Source of the DNA: an uncultured Eubacteriales bacterium | GTDB lineage: Bacteria > Bacillota > Clostridia > Oscillospirales > Oscillospiraceae | Direction: 5' to 3' | Length of the DNA: 20,098 nucleotides | Assembly (NCBI GenBank): GCA_900544945.1 | Contig: UQXG01000024.1 | Span: 1 to 20,098, forward strand | In this document: positions 1 through 7,182 of the stretch, one piece after another | Layout: each line of letters opens with the position of its first letter | Numbering within the stretch: the first letter of the stretch is position 1 | Notes under the pieces: generated by a model | What the model was told of the DNA's origin: nothing | The model's input: the letters and a program-made list of their open reading frames with translations, nothing else | Database searches by the model: none | Position numbers and translations under genes: made by a program

Positions 1-11
1 TGCCCTTCAGG

Positions 12-42
12 CAATTAAAATCTTTTTTAAAGATTTTAATTG
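12..42. repeat. Perfect AT-rich inverted repeat (hairpin)
   Basis: Fourteen-base arms at 12-25 and 29-42 are exact reverse complements around a TTT loop. The arms are almost all A/T. The hairpin lies just past the end of the minus-strand HD gene, but no T-run follows it on that strand, so it is not a textbook terminator. It could still end that transcript, or protect the 3' ends of converging transcripts from outside the window. Confidence 0.6.
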
Positions 43-52
43 GAGTTCAGTA

Positions 53-556
53 TCACAGAGCTTGCCCATTCAGCTGATAGATACTGTTCAAAAGCCGGAT
101 GCCCGCGGCGGTGCGGAAAACCCGCTCCCGGAAGCTGCGGATGGCAGACTTTGTATAGCCGCTTTCGTCCGCGTTGACCAGGAAATCCGCCTCCAGCAAG
201 ATCTGATAGTCCATGCCCTCCACACCGGTATGGGTGTGATGGTGGGCAACCAGCCAGGAAATCCGGGTCACGTCCTCCCTGGCCGCAGGCAGCTCCCGGA
301 AGAATTCCTCCACCAGCGGTGGGCTTTCCCGCTCCTGGTTTTTGCCGTCGGTGTTGCCGTATTTCTCCCGGCACAGCGGGCAGGCAATGTCGTGAACCAC
401 CGCAGCCAGCTCCAGGACCGTCTGGGTGTGTCTGTCCAGGCCCTCCAATTCGCCGATGGTTTTGGCGAAGGCCCAGACCTTGAGGAAATGATTGATGTCG
501 TGGCAGCTGCCCCGGTAAAATTCGATCATTTTTTGCGTCGCGGAGGCAATGAGCAT
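53..556 (-). CDS. HD-domain phosphohydrolase-like protein
   Basis: This 167-residue protein carries the signature of the HD superfamily of metal-dependent phosphohydrolases: a first histidine in an INHFLKV segment (about residue 23), the VVHDIA pair H55-D56, a histidine cluster HHHTHT (105-109), and a later aspartate in LEADFL (D124). The family acts on nucleotides or other phosphate esters in the cytoplasm; the substrate here is unknown. I chose the ATG at 556 because AAGGAG lies 8-9 bases before it. The upstream in-frame ATG at 586 has no ribosome site and sits against a TATAAT -10 box at 588-593, so it would leave no leader. It is a single-gene unit facing away from the ridA operon. Family assignment is firm; biochemical role is not. 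Confidence 0.85.
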   Translation of the reverse strand: MLIASATQKMIEFYRGSCHDINHFLKVWAFAKTIGELEGLDRHTQTVLELAAVVHDIACPLCREKYGNTDGKNQERESPPLVEEFFRELPAAREDVTRISWLVAHHHTHTGVEGMDYQILLEADFLVNADESGYTKSAIRSFRERVFRTAAGIRLLNSIYQLNGQAL

Positions 557-587
557 GGCGATTTCTCCTTTCGGCGGTATTTTCATT

Positions 588-593
588 ATTATA
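588..593 (-). promoter_or_regulatory. Probable -10 box of the HD gene
   Basis: On the minus strand TATAAT lies about 30 bases before the ATG at 556. I see no good -35 hexamer at 17 bp, so the promoter may be weak or activator-dependent. It fixes the downstream start as the sensible one. Confidence 0.45.
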
Positions 594-780
594 ACCCCTT
601 CGGCCTGGAAAATCTACCGTCATCTCGCCAAAACTCGGCAGAATCTCTCCCGGCTTTTTCGGTTCGGTCCCGGGAGCGGTCAGAATTTTGTCGCACTCCA
701 CCTCAAATATGCACATTTTTCATTCAAAATGGCAAAATAGTAAGATTGTACAAAAGGAATCCCTCTGTTTTAGTGGATGC

Positions 781-810
781 AACAATTTTTGTTTAAGCGT
801 TAAAATTGTT
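781..810. promoter_or_regulatory. Palindromic operator candidate upstream of ridA operon
   Basis: AACAATTTT (781-789) and AAAATTGTT (802-810) are exact 9-bp inverted arms. Inside them TTTAA and TTAAA form a second inverted pair around GCG. The site ends one base before the -35 hexamer of the ridA promoter, a usual position for a dimeric regulator. The YheO/DauR-like protein encoded second in the operon is the natural candidate to bind it, by inference only. Confidence 0.5.
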
Positions 811-811
811 G

Positions 812-840
812 TTGATTTTCAAAAAATAAACGGTTATGAT
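812..840 (+). promoter_or_regulatory. Sigma-A promoter of the ridA operon
   Basis: TTGATT (812-817) and TATGAT (835-840) are separated by exactly 17 bp. Transcription would start near 847, giving a leader of about 48 bases before the ridA ATG. The 557-780 stretch upstream holds only the HD gene promoter and no visible gene. Confidence 0.75.
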
Positions 841-894
841 GTTCTTGGTCAAAGAAATTCAGGCAGCAAGCAAACTGATAGAAGGGATGATTTT

Positions 895-1281
895 ATGACA
901 GAAAAAATCCAGGTCGTCACCGATCGGGCCCCCTCACCCGCAGGTCCCTACTCCCAGGGAATTATCGCGGATAAGTTCGTATTCGTGGCAGGCCAGCGGC
1001 CGGCCAACCCCAAAACCGGCGAAATTGTGGAAGGCGGCATTCAGGAGCAGACCCGTCAGGTCATCGAGAACCTATCCGCCGTGCTCACCGCCGCAGGCTC
1101 TTCCATGGATCGGGTAGTGCGCAGCACGGTTTACCTGTCCGACATCGGGAATTTTGCCCCCATGAACGAAGTCTACGAGAAGATGATGCCCAAGCCCTAT
1201 CCCGCCCGCACCACCTTCGGTGCCCAGCTGCGGGGGATCCTCATTGAAATCGATGTGATCGCCCTGCGAAATGAAGCATAA
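895..1281 (+). CDS. ridA: RidA family enamine/imine deaminase
   Basis: The protein has 128 residues, the normal length of the RidA (YjgF/YER057c/UK114) family. These cytoplasmic trimers hydrolyse reactive enamines and imines such as 2-aminoacrylate, released by PLP enzymes, to keto acids and ammonia. Visible family marks are SPAGPYSQG near the start, FVAGQ, the conserved arginine R105 in PYPARTTF, and the C-terminal EIDVIA strand with E118. The usual LPKG before that strand is LRGI here, a small deviation. The ATG at 895 is preceded by GAAGGGA; the longer open frame to 688 would include the promoter and is rejected. It is first in an operon with a regulator, a class V PLP enzyme and a symporter, which fits damage control for that PLP enzyme. 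Confidence 0.92.
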   Translation: MTEKIQVVTDRAPSPAGPYSQGIIADKFVFVAGQRPANPKTGEIVEGGIQEQTRQVIENLSAVLTAAGSSMDRVVRSTVYLSDIGNFAPMNEVYEKMMPKPYPARTTFGAQLRGILIEIDVIALRNEA

Positions 1282-1295
1282 AGGAGCCATGTAAA

Positions 1296-1943
1296 TTGAA
1301 TTCCATTGAAGAAGTCCTGCCGCTATTAGAAACAGTTATTAAGGGCATTGCCAAGCATTTTGGAAACAGCTGTGAGCTTGTCCTTCACGACTACCAGAAG
1401 GATTTTTCCTCCTCCATCGTGGCCATTGAAAACGGAGAGCTCACCGGCCGCAGCGTTGGCAAGGGCGGCACGGAGATTGGTCTTCGCATTATCCAGGGCG
1501 ACCAGCGGGAGGATGGGCTGTACCACTACATGACCCAGACCAAGCAGGGTCGTCGGCTTCACTCCAGCACCATCTACCTGAAAAACGACCAGGGGGAAAT
1601 TCTGGGAAGCCTGTGCATCAACAACGATATCACCGACCTTCTGAACCTGAAAACCACCGTCAACCAGCTGGTGGAGCCCTTTGAGCAGGCCTCTGAGCCT
1701 GCGGAAACCATCGTATTTTCCGACGTGGAGGAAATGCTCATCGCCCTCATCAAGGAATCCCTGGACAAGATCGGCGTTCCCGTGGCCATGATGACCCGAG
1801 CCCAGAAGCAGGAGGGCATCCAATACCTGAACAAACGGGGCGCCTTCAAAATCAAGAATTCCACCAACATTGTAGCAAAGTACTATAACATCTCCCGCTA
1901 TACCATTTACAACTATCTGAACGGAGACATTACGGAAGAATAG
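1296..1943 (+). CDS. YheO/DauR-like PAS-HTH transcriptional regulator
   Basis: This 215-residue protein resembles the YheO family: an N-terminal PAS-like ligand domain (about 1-120; note HDYQKDFSSSIVAIENGEL and LGSLCINNDIT) and a C-terminal helix-turn-helix (about 165-212, with RGAFKIKNSTNIVAKYYNIS). DauR of Pseudomonas, a repressor of D-arginine catabolism, is a characterised relative. The start is TTG at 1296, nine bases after AAGGAG. An ATG at 1289 sits closer but is followed at once by TAA, so it cannot start the gene. It follows ridA by 14 bases and precedes the PLP enzyme by 9. It probably senses an amino acid or breakdown product and controls this operon, perhaps through the palindrome at 781-810. 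The ligand is unknown. Confidence 0.85.
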   Translation: MNSIEEVLPLLETVIKGIAKHFGNSCELVLHDYQKDFSSSIVAIENGELTGRSVGKGGTEIGLRIIQGDQREDGLYHYMTQTKQGRRLHSSTIYLKNDQGEILGSLCINNDITDLLNLKTTVNQLVEPFEQASEPAETIVFSDVEEMLIALIKESLDKIGVPVAMMTRAQKQEGIQYLNKRGAFKIKNSTNIVAKYYNISRYTIYNYLNGDITEE

Positions 1944-1952
1944 GAGGAGCGT

Positions 1953-3122
1953 ATGCTGAATAAGGAACTGATTCAACAGGAATTTGGATTTCTCGATGGC
2001 GAGATTTTCCTGAACGTATCCCAGGTCTGTATGCCGCCCATGCGGGTGCAGAAGGCCTACGGAAGCTTCATGGCCGATTACGTCAGGGTCTTCGGCGACG
2101 GAGTGGTGGATGCCGCCTGGGCCATCGTAGCGGACTGCCGGGAAAAACTGGCGAAATTGGTAAACGCCGAGGCTTCCCACGAGATTGCCTTCGTCAAGAA
2201 CACCGCCGAGGGCATGTCCATTCTGGCCGCCGGATACCCCCTGAATCCCGGAGACAATGTGGTCATTGCCGACCAGGAGCACCAGTCCACTCTCTTCCCC
2301 TGGATCAACGCCCATGAGCACCGGGGCATTTCTCTGAAAGTGGTCAAAAGCGTAAACGGTACCATTCCCACCGAGGATATGATCGCCGCCATCGACACGC
2401 ATACCAAAGTGCTGGTCATTTCCAGTGCCCAGTTCTCCACCGGCTTCCGGGCCGATCTGGAAGCCCTGGGCAAAGTCTGTCACGAAAAGGGCATTGTCTT
2501 TGCCGTAGACGGCATCCAGACTCTGGGGCGGCTGAATATGGATGTTCAGGCCCTGCACATTGACTATCTGGTGGCCGGCTCCAACAAGGGGTTGCTGGGT
2601 TCTCTGGGCTGCGGCTTCGTCTATTGCAGCGACCGGATCGTGCAGGATATCATCCCTCCCTATGCCGGGTATCAGAGCACTGTCAGCCACGTCTCCCCGC
2701 CCTCCATCACCACCAATTTTGAGCACCTGGAATGGTATCCCCACGCCCGGCGGTTTGAAAGCGGCAACTTAAGCTACAACTGCATTCTGGCGGTAGACAA
2801 AGGCGTGGAGCTGCTGCTGGAGCTGGGCTTGGATAACATCGAGTCCCACGTCCTGGAGCTGGAGCGGTATCTGCGCGGGAAGCTGACGAACCTTCCTCTG
2901 TATGTGGTGCAGCCCGCTGACCCTAAGTTCTGGTCCGGTATTATCTGCATCTACTACCCCAAGGAAAAGGACGATGAGGTCATCCGGATTCTGAAGGGCT
3001 ACCACATTCACGGCACCATGCGCGGCGGCTATATCCGCTTCGGTCTGGATTTCTACAATACCAAGGAGCAAATGGACACCGTTGTCAAAGCTCTGTTTGA
3101 AGTAGCAGAGCTTGCAAAATAA
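1953..3122 (+). CDS. Class V aminotransferase-fold PLP enzyme
   Basis: At 389 residues this is a full-length fold-type I, class V PLP enzyme, the group of cysteine desulfurases, selenocysteine lyases, isopenicillin-N epimerase-like proteins and kynureninase-like enzymes. Landmarks are KNTAEG (82-87, phosphate contact), DQEHQST (107-113), FAVDGIQT with D186 pairing to the pyridine nitrogen, the Schiff-base lysine K212 in AGSNKGLLG, and R362 in YIRFGLDFYNT, the usual carboxylate-binding arginine. I see no active-site cysteine loop typical of NifS/SufS desulfurases, so iron-sulfur cluster supply is unlikely. The ATG at 1953 follows GGAGGAG closely. Its place between a PAS-HTH regulator and an amino-acid symporter, with RidA, suggests catabolism of an imported amino acid by transamination, elimination or racemisation. 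The exact reaction cannot be told. Confidence 0.82.
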   Translation: MLNKELIQQEFGFLDGEIFLNVSQVCMPPMRVQKAYGSFMADYVRVFGDGVVDAAWAIVADCREKLAKLVNAEASHEIAFVKNTAEGMSILAAGYPLNPGDNVVIADQEHQSTLFPWINAHEHRGISLKVVKSVNGTIPTEDMIAAIDTHTKVLVISSAQFSTGFRADLEALGKVCHEKGIVFAVDGIQTLGRLNMDVQALHIDYLVAGSNKGLLGSLGCGFVYCSDRIVQDIIPPYAGYQSTVSHVSPPSITTNFEHLEWYPHARRFESGNLSYNCILAVDKGVELLLELGLDNIESHVLELERYLRGKLTNLPLYVVQPADPKFWSGIICIYYPKEKDDEVIRILKGYHIHGTMRGGYIRFGLDFYNTKEQMDTVVKALFEVAELAK

Positions 3123-3142
3123 AAAAGAAAAGAGGAATCTGT

Positions 3143-4375
3143 ATGAGTTTGTGGCAAAAATACAAGAAAACCCCGCTGCTGACCAAGCTGCTGGTAGCCA
3201 TGATCCTGGGCATTGCCCTGGGTATCATTTTCGGCCCCAGCGTCACCGTCATCAAGCCACTCGGCACGGTGTTCCTGAACCTGCTGAAAATGGCCGCTCT
3301 GCCGCTGGTGGTGGTAAACCTGATCTCCGGCATTGCCTCCCTGGACGATCCCAAGAGCTTCGGCCGGGTAGGCGGCAAGATCATGGTCTACTACTTCGCC
3401 ACCACCGCCGTGGCCATCGTCCTGGGTCTGACTGTAGGCTTCCTGTTCAAGCCCGGCGCGGGCTTCCAGCTCACCGGCACCTATGACGGGGCGGTGCAGA
3501 CCATTCCTTCCATCGGCGAAACCATTGTCAATCTGATTCCCTCCAACATTTTTGCCTCCCTGACGAGCGGCAGCTTTGACCAGATCGTGGTGTTCAGTGC
3601 CTTCGTTGGTATCACCATTCTATTCCTGCCCGCCGAGCAGAAGGCGCCCCTTGCCAAGGGCGTGAACACCCTGGCCTCCCTGTTCAACAAGATGGTTGGC
3701 CTCATCATGGGCTACGCCCCCATCGGTATCTGCGCCCTGATGGCCTCCACCGTGGGCACCTACGGTGCCGATCTGTTCGGCTTCCTGGCAAAGTACCTGG
3801 GTGCTTCCTACAGTGCGGCAGCCCTGCATGTGTGCCTGTATCTGATTCTGCTGTTCGTCTTCACTGGCATGAAGCCTCTGTACTTCCTGAAAAAGGCTCT
3901 GCCACTGATGGTTACTACTCTGAGTACCAGTTCCTCTCTGGCCTGCGTCCCCGTGAATCTGCAATGCGCCGACGACCTGGACGTTGACCGGAAGGTCTCC
4001 GGCTTCACCATCCCTCTGGGCTCCCAGATCAACAAGGACGGCAACGGCATTATGCTGGCCATCACCTTCCTGTTCGCCGCCCAGTGCGTAGGCGCGGACA
4101 CCAGCCTAGCAACCCTGCTGCGGGTCATTCTGATCTCCCTGATTCTGACCACCGGTGCCGGCGGTGTACCAGGCGGCGGCATCGTATCCATCGCCATCGT
4201 GGTGGATGCCTTCGGCCTGCCCCTGGAAGTCGTGGCTCTGGTCTCCGGCATTTTCACCCTCATCGACGTGGTATTCACCACCATGAACTGCCTGGGCGAC
4301 CTGGTGGGCACGGTCATCGTGGACCGCTCCGAGAAGAAGCGCACTACCCGGCTGGAAGGGCACTCTGAAAACTGA
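3143..4375 (+). CDS. DAACS-family amino acid symporter, atypical motifs
   Basis: The 410-residue membrane protein belongs to the dicarboxylate/amino acid:cation symporter family (GltPh/GltP/SstT). It has the hydrophobic helices, the serine-rich hairpin STSSSLACVP (261-270), and the last-helix NCLGDLVGTVIV. Two family hallmarks differ. The sodium-site motif, usually NMDGT, is N297-K-D-G-N301. The position aligned with the substrate-specifying arginine of GltPh (R397, in DMGRT) is F378 in DVVFTT. D375, N382 and D386 still align with conserved residues. A glutamate, aspartate or C4-dicarboxylate substrate is therefore unlikely; a neutral or hydrophobic amino acid is a better guess. It is last in the ridA operon, ATG preceded by AGAGGA, and is followed by a strong terminator. 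Family firm; substrate and coupling ion open. Confidence 0.88.
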   Translation: MSLWQKYKKTPLLTKLLVAMILGIALGIIFGPSVTVIKPLGTVFLNLLKMAALPLVVVNLISGIASLDDPKSFGRVGGKIMVYYFATTAVAIVLGLTVGFLFKPGAGFQLTGTYDGAVQTIPSIGETIVNLIPSNIFASLTSGSFDQIVVFSAFVGITILFLPAEQKAPLAKGVNTLASLFNKMVGLIMGYAPIGICALMASTVGTYGADLFGFLAKYLGASYSAAALHVCLYLILLFVFTGMKPLYFLKKALPLMVTTLSTSSSLACVPVNLQCADDLDVDRKVSGFTIPLGSQINKDGNGIMLAITFLFAAQCVGADTSLATLLRVILISLILTTGAGGVPGGGIVSIAIVVDAFGLPLEVVALVSGIFTLIDVVFTTMNCLGDLVGTVIVDRSEKKRTTRLEGHSEN

Positions 4376-4395
4376 TTTCAACTCCTTACATCCAA

Positions 4396-4440
4396 ACACC
4401 GCCGAGGAAAGGGAATGGCCCTTTCCTCGGCGGTGTTTTT
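4396..4440 (+). terminator. Rho-independent terminator of the ridA operon
   Basis: A perfect 18-bp stem (4396-4413 with 4419-4436) and a 5-base loop are followed by TTTTT on the plus strand. The opposite strand has only TTT after the stem, so it may also weakly end the converging gene at 4446. Confidence 0.9.
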
Positions 4441-4445
4441 CGGCT

Positions 4446-4994
4446 TTATTTGCCCGGGTGCAGGATGTCCTGCAAATGATCCAGCAGGAATTGCTGGGCG
4501 CCCTGAGAGTAGTAGACCGCCTGGTAGGTGCCGTACTGGCTCTCCCGGGTTCGGACCGTCAGACCCAGCTGCTCCCCTGCCTGGGTGGGCAGACGCTTGT
4601 ATTTTCCATCCGGGCCCTCCTGCTTTTGCAAAAAACCCTTCAAAATCAGCCAGTTTGTGATGGTCGTGTGGCTGAGCCGCTTCCGATCCGGGTCCCCGAT
4701 GGCATTCATCACCAGTTCCAGGAACTGGCTGATGAGAATGGGCTCCTGAGACGGCTTCACCCGGCGAAGCTCCTCCTCGGTGATGTAAAAATCTCCCTTA
4801 GCGGACTTACTCACCTTGCCGCCGTTGGCAATCAGCTGATCCAACACCCCGGATACATAGAAAAAGCACCGGGCCAGTCGGACGTTATTGAGTACCGAGT
4901 CCTCGGGCACCTCCTCATCCGTAATGGGGTTGATCCCCTGGGCCAGCTTGTCCAGATACATCTTCGCACGCTGCATGGTTTCCAGTTCTGTCAT
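4446..4994 (-). CDS. Conserved protein of unknown function
   Basis: I do not recognise a named domain in this 182-residue soluble protein. It starts with a charged helical region (ETMQRAKMYLDKLAQGINPITDEEVPED), followed by VRLARCFFYVSGVLDQLI. The centre and C-terminal half, with SHTTITNWLILKGFL and later YKRLPTQAGEQLGL, resemble a winged-helix or HTH surface: a helix, then a basic wing-like hairpin, then TQAGEQLG. It has no signal peptide or membrane segment. The ATG at 4994 is preceded by AAGGAGG at 5003-5009. A 169-bp palindromic element begins only 20 bases upstream of the start, so the leader must run through that element or start inside it. A DNA-associated role is a guess from the helical pattern alone. 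Confidence 0.75.
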   Translation of the reverse strand: MTELETMQRAKMYLDKLAQGINPITDEEVPEDSVLNNVRLARCFFYVSGVLDQLIANGGKVSKSAKGDFYITEEELRRVKPSQEPILISQFLELVMNAIGDPDRKRLSHTTITNWLILKGFLQKQEGPDGKYKRLPTQAGEQLGLTVRTRESQYGTYQAVYYSQGAQQFLLDHLQDILHPGK

Positions 4995-5014
4995 TTAGGC
5001 CTGCCTCCTTTTTT

Positions 5015-5183
5015 CTAGGGAAGCTCTGATTAAATCGGCAAGAGCTGGGAGCGAGAGATTTTGTTCTCAGGCAAGGTTTGGAAAATGGAGGAATACTTTG
5101 TGTATTTCCCATTTTTCAAACCGCAGACTGGGGGCAAAAGATCCGCTGCCCAGCCGCAGACGATTTATTCAGAGTTTCCTTAG
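5015..5183. mobile_element. MITE-like palindromic element
   Basis: The 169-bp stretch is an almost continuous imperfect palindrome centred at 5099. The ends GGAAGCTCTGATTAAATCG (5019-5037) and CGATTTATTCAGAGTTTCC (5161-5179) match as inverted repeats with two mismatches. The inner arms GGTTTGGAAAATGG and CATTTTTCAAACC close on AATAC-TTTGT-GTATT. Bordering CTAG and TTAG could be a decayed 4-bp target duplication. It codes for nothing. Size, symmetry and intergenic position fit a non-autonomous miniature inverted-repeat transposable element; the parent transposase is not in the window. Confidence 0.75.
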
Positions 5184-5210
5184 TTTAACATTTTTCTTTG
5201 CTTTCCGCAA
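5182..5210 (-). promoter_or_regulatory. Possible promoter of the 4446-4994 gene
   Basis: Minus-strand TTGCGG (5205-5210) and TAAACT (5182-5187), spacing 17 bp, with a TG one base before the -10 box. It lies at the far edge of the palindromic element, so the resulting mRNA would carry the whole element as a leader hairpin of about 165 bases. Confidence 0.4.
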
Positions 5211-5271
5211 GACCGCACAAAGCGGCGGGCAGCAGATTCTCACGCTTTTTCATTTTGGGGCAAACCGGTCA

Positions 5272-7146
5272 TTACCCGTTTTTTCGGGAAAGAGACTGCA
5301 CATAACCGTCCAGCTCCTGACGGCTGATCAGGGAAGGGATTACGCCCTCTTTGGAAACGCTGTAGCCCGCGGCGTAATTGGCAATTTCTACCGCCTTGGA
5401 AATTTCCACGCCCCGGTACAAATAAGCCGTCAATGCGCTGAGGAAAGCGTCCGCCGCGCCGGAGGCATCGAACACCGGAAAAGTAACTGCCGGGAAGTAG
5501 CGGGATTGGCCGTCCTTGCGGATATAGCAGCCCTTGGCTCCCAGGGTGACCACAACCGTTCCCACGCCCTGGCGCAAAAGAAAATCAGCCTGCTCATCGA
5601 TTCCCTGAATATCCGGGCAGATTTCATTCAGCTCTTCCCGGTTGGGGGCAATGATATCCACCTTTTGCAGCAGCTCCAGCGGCAATGGGCCACAGGCCGA
5701 AGGCTTCAGAATCGTGGGAATCTGATGATCTTTGGCCATGCGGCAGGCCTGTATCACCGTCTCCATGGGAATCTCCGTCTGAATCAGACAGAATGCCGCG
5801 TCCTCGAAAAGCGGTGCCATTTCCGCCACATCCTCGCCGGACAGGTGGGCATTGGCCCCGGACATGATGGTGATCATGCTCTCGCCGTCCTTCTGGACGA
5901 AAATATAGGCCTGACCGGTTTTTTCCCCGATGACCCTTCGGACACCTGCCCGGTTAATATGGTACTGATTCAGCGTATCGAATACCACACCGGAGTCGGA
6001 ATCGCTTCCTACGCAGCCAATCACCGAAGTGCGGAAGCCCAGCTTGGCAAGCCCCACCGCCTCGTTGAGAGCCTTTCCGCCGGGATGGAAGGCCGTAGAA
6101 GAAGACACAACGGTTTTGCCGGTGCGGGGCAGCTTGTCCATCTTCAGGTAGTTATCAATATTGATACTTCCGACAACCAGAATGCGCCTGGGCAGCTCCC
6201 TGTACGGAACGCCCAGAGAGCCATTGCCTGTTATCGAGATTTCCGGCACAAACTCCGGGAAATCTCCCTCCTGTTTCTCAATCTCCCTCACAAGTCGGTG
6301 GCAAAGATAGCTTCCGTAGTCCGCCATCGGCACCGGCACGGCAGACAGAGAACCCAGGGCTTCTACCGGATCACTTTGCGCGCACAAGGTCAGAAGAGAC
6401 AGCTCCGTGGGAATGGAAATATTCCGATCTCCGGCGGCTTTGTACATTTCGATTCCAGTGCTGTAACTTGCTGTAATAACGGCACTGATATCATGGGAAA
6501 CGATTTTTTGAAGCAATGCGTTGGATGGCTCCCGATAAACGAGAGACGGATCCGCCAGAATGTGATTTTCAAACAGGCACTTCCGGTAGCCCTCCAGAAA
6601 GCTCTCAGCATCGGAATCCACGCAGGCAATATGACTGTGCCCCAGTTTGACCAGGGCATCTGTCATGGCATAGCCAAAGGACTCTAAACCCAATCGAAAG
6701 CTATCCGCATGGGGGGCCTTGTAGAGATAGACCGGGATTTCCTCCCGGGCCAGGGTCGGCAGATGGCGCAGGCTTTCCTCGCCCACCGGTTCCCAGATAA
6801 GGCCGTCAATATGATGAGACGTGAGAATGGCAAGGTTCTTCTCCTCCAGCACCGGGTCTTCTCCGCTGAATCGCGGAATGATGGAATAGCCCATAAGCTG
6901 TGCCTGTCGGGAAAAACCCTCCAGGAAATCACCGCATTGCTCAAAGCTCTTGAGCAGTACGCCGAGAATGAAGGATTTGGAGCCGCTGTCCATTGCGGCG
7001 GAATAGGCCTGATAATTGTATTCCTTCACCAGGTTCAGAACCCGCTCCCGGGTGGCCGCGCTGATGCTGTCATCCTTTCCATTGATGACCTTGGAAACCG
7101 TTGATGGAGATACTCCCGCCAGTCTTGCCAGATCCCGAATGTTCAT
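5272..7146 (-). CDS. LacI-type repressor fused to ribokinase-like (PfkB) domain
   Basis: This 624-residue protein joins two families. Residues 1-50 are a LacI helix-turn-helix (MNIRDLARLAGVSPSTVSKV, ending ATRERVLNLVKEYNY). Residues 57-315 form the periplasmic-binding-protein-like sensor domain of LacI regulators, and 321-620 a PfkB/ribokinase fold beginning RRILVVGSINIDN. The kinase part keeps N361 of the GGK..N motif and the catalytic aspartate D566. But GGKG reads GGKA (356-359), and the GAGD anion-hole motif reads GAAD (563-566), so activity may be lowered or lost. The ATG at 7146 follows GAGGAG; an upstream ATG at 7215 would lie before the promoter. It is divergent from a canonical kinase gene, which it probably represses. 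The fused domain may sense the same sugar or nucleoside, or its phosphate, directly. Confidence 0.9.
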   Translation of the reverse strand: MNIRDLARLAGVSPSTVSKVINGKDDSISAATRERVLNLVKEYNYQAYSAAMDSGSKSFILGVLLKSFEQCGDFLEGFSRQAQLMGYSIIPRFSGEDPVLEEKNLAILTSHHIDGLIWEPVGEESLRHLPTLAREEIPVYLYKAPHADSFRLGLESFGYAMTDALVKLGHSHIACVDSDAESFLEGYRKCLFENHILADPSLVYREPSNALLQKIVSHDISAVITASYSTGIEMYKAAGDRNISIPTELSLLTLCAQSDPVEALGSLSAVPVPMADYGSYLCHRLVREIEKQEGDFPEFVPEISITGNGSLGVPYRELPRRILVVGSINIDNYLKMDKLPRTGKTVVSSSTAFHPGGKALNEAVGLAKLGFRTSVIGCVGSDSDSGVVFDTLNQYHINRAGVRRVIGEKTGQAYIFVQKDGESMITIMSGANAHLSGEDVAEMAPLFEDAAFCLIQTEIPMETVIQACRMAKDHQIPTILKPSACGPLPLELLQKVDIIAPNREELNEICPDIQGIDEQADFLLRQGVGTVVVTLGAKGCYIRKDGQSRYFPAVTFPVFDASGAADAFLSALTAYLYRGVEISKAVEIANYAAGYSVSKEGVIPSLISRQELDGYVQSLSRKNG

Positions 7147-7167
7147 TGCTGCTCCTCGCTCTCGTTC

Positions 7168-7182
7168 AATATCGACAATATT
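7168..7182. promoter_or_regulatory. Inverted repeat at the repressor-gene start point
   Basis: AATAT (7168-7172) and ATATT (7178-7182) flank CGACA. The site overlaps the -10 box and predicted start of the LacI-fusion promoter, so it is a candidate autoregulatory operator. It lacks the even CG-centred symmetry typical of LacI operators, so confidence is low. Confidence 0.3.

Noticed and set aside
688..894. N-terminal extension of RidA
   Set aside because: The region holds the promoter and palindrome; RidA proteins are about 128 residues and start at MTEKIQ.
1326..2744. Long minus-strand open frame (472 codons) opposite the regulator and PLP enzyme
   Set aside because: It is antisense to two genes with clear domains; its translation is Gly/His/Val-rich with no motif, typical of a mirror frame in GC-rich coding DNA.
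1953..3122. Cysteine desulfurase (NifS/SufS/IscS) annotation for the class V enzyme
   Set aside because: I see no C-terminal active-site cysteine loop, and the neighbours are a symporter, RidA and an amino-acid-type regulator, not Fe-S assembly genes.
5098..6687. 529-codon plus-strand open frame opposite the LacI-kinase fusion
   Set aside because: It begins inside the MITE-like palindrome and has no motif; the opposite strand has HTH, sensor and kinase signatures.
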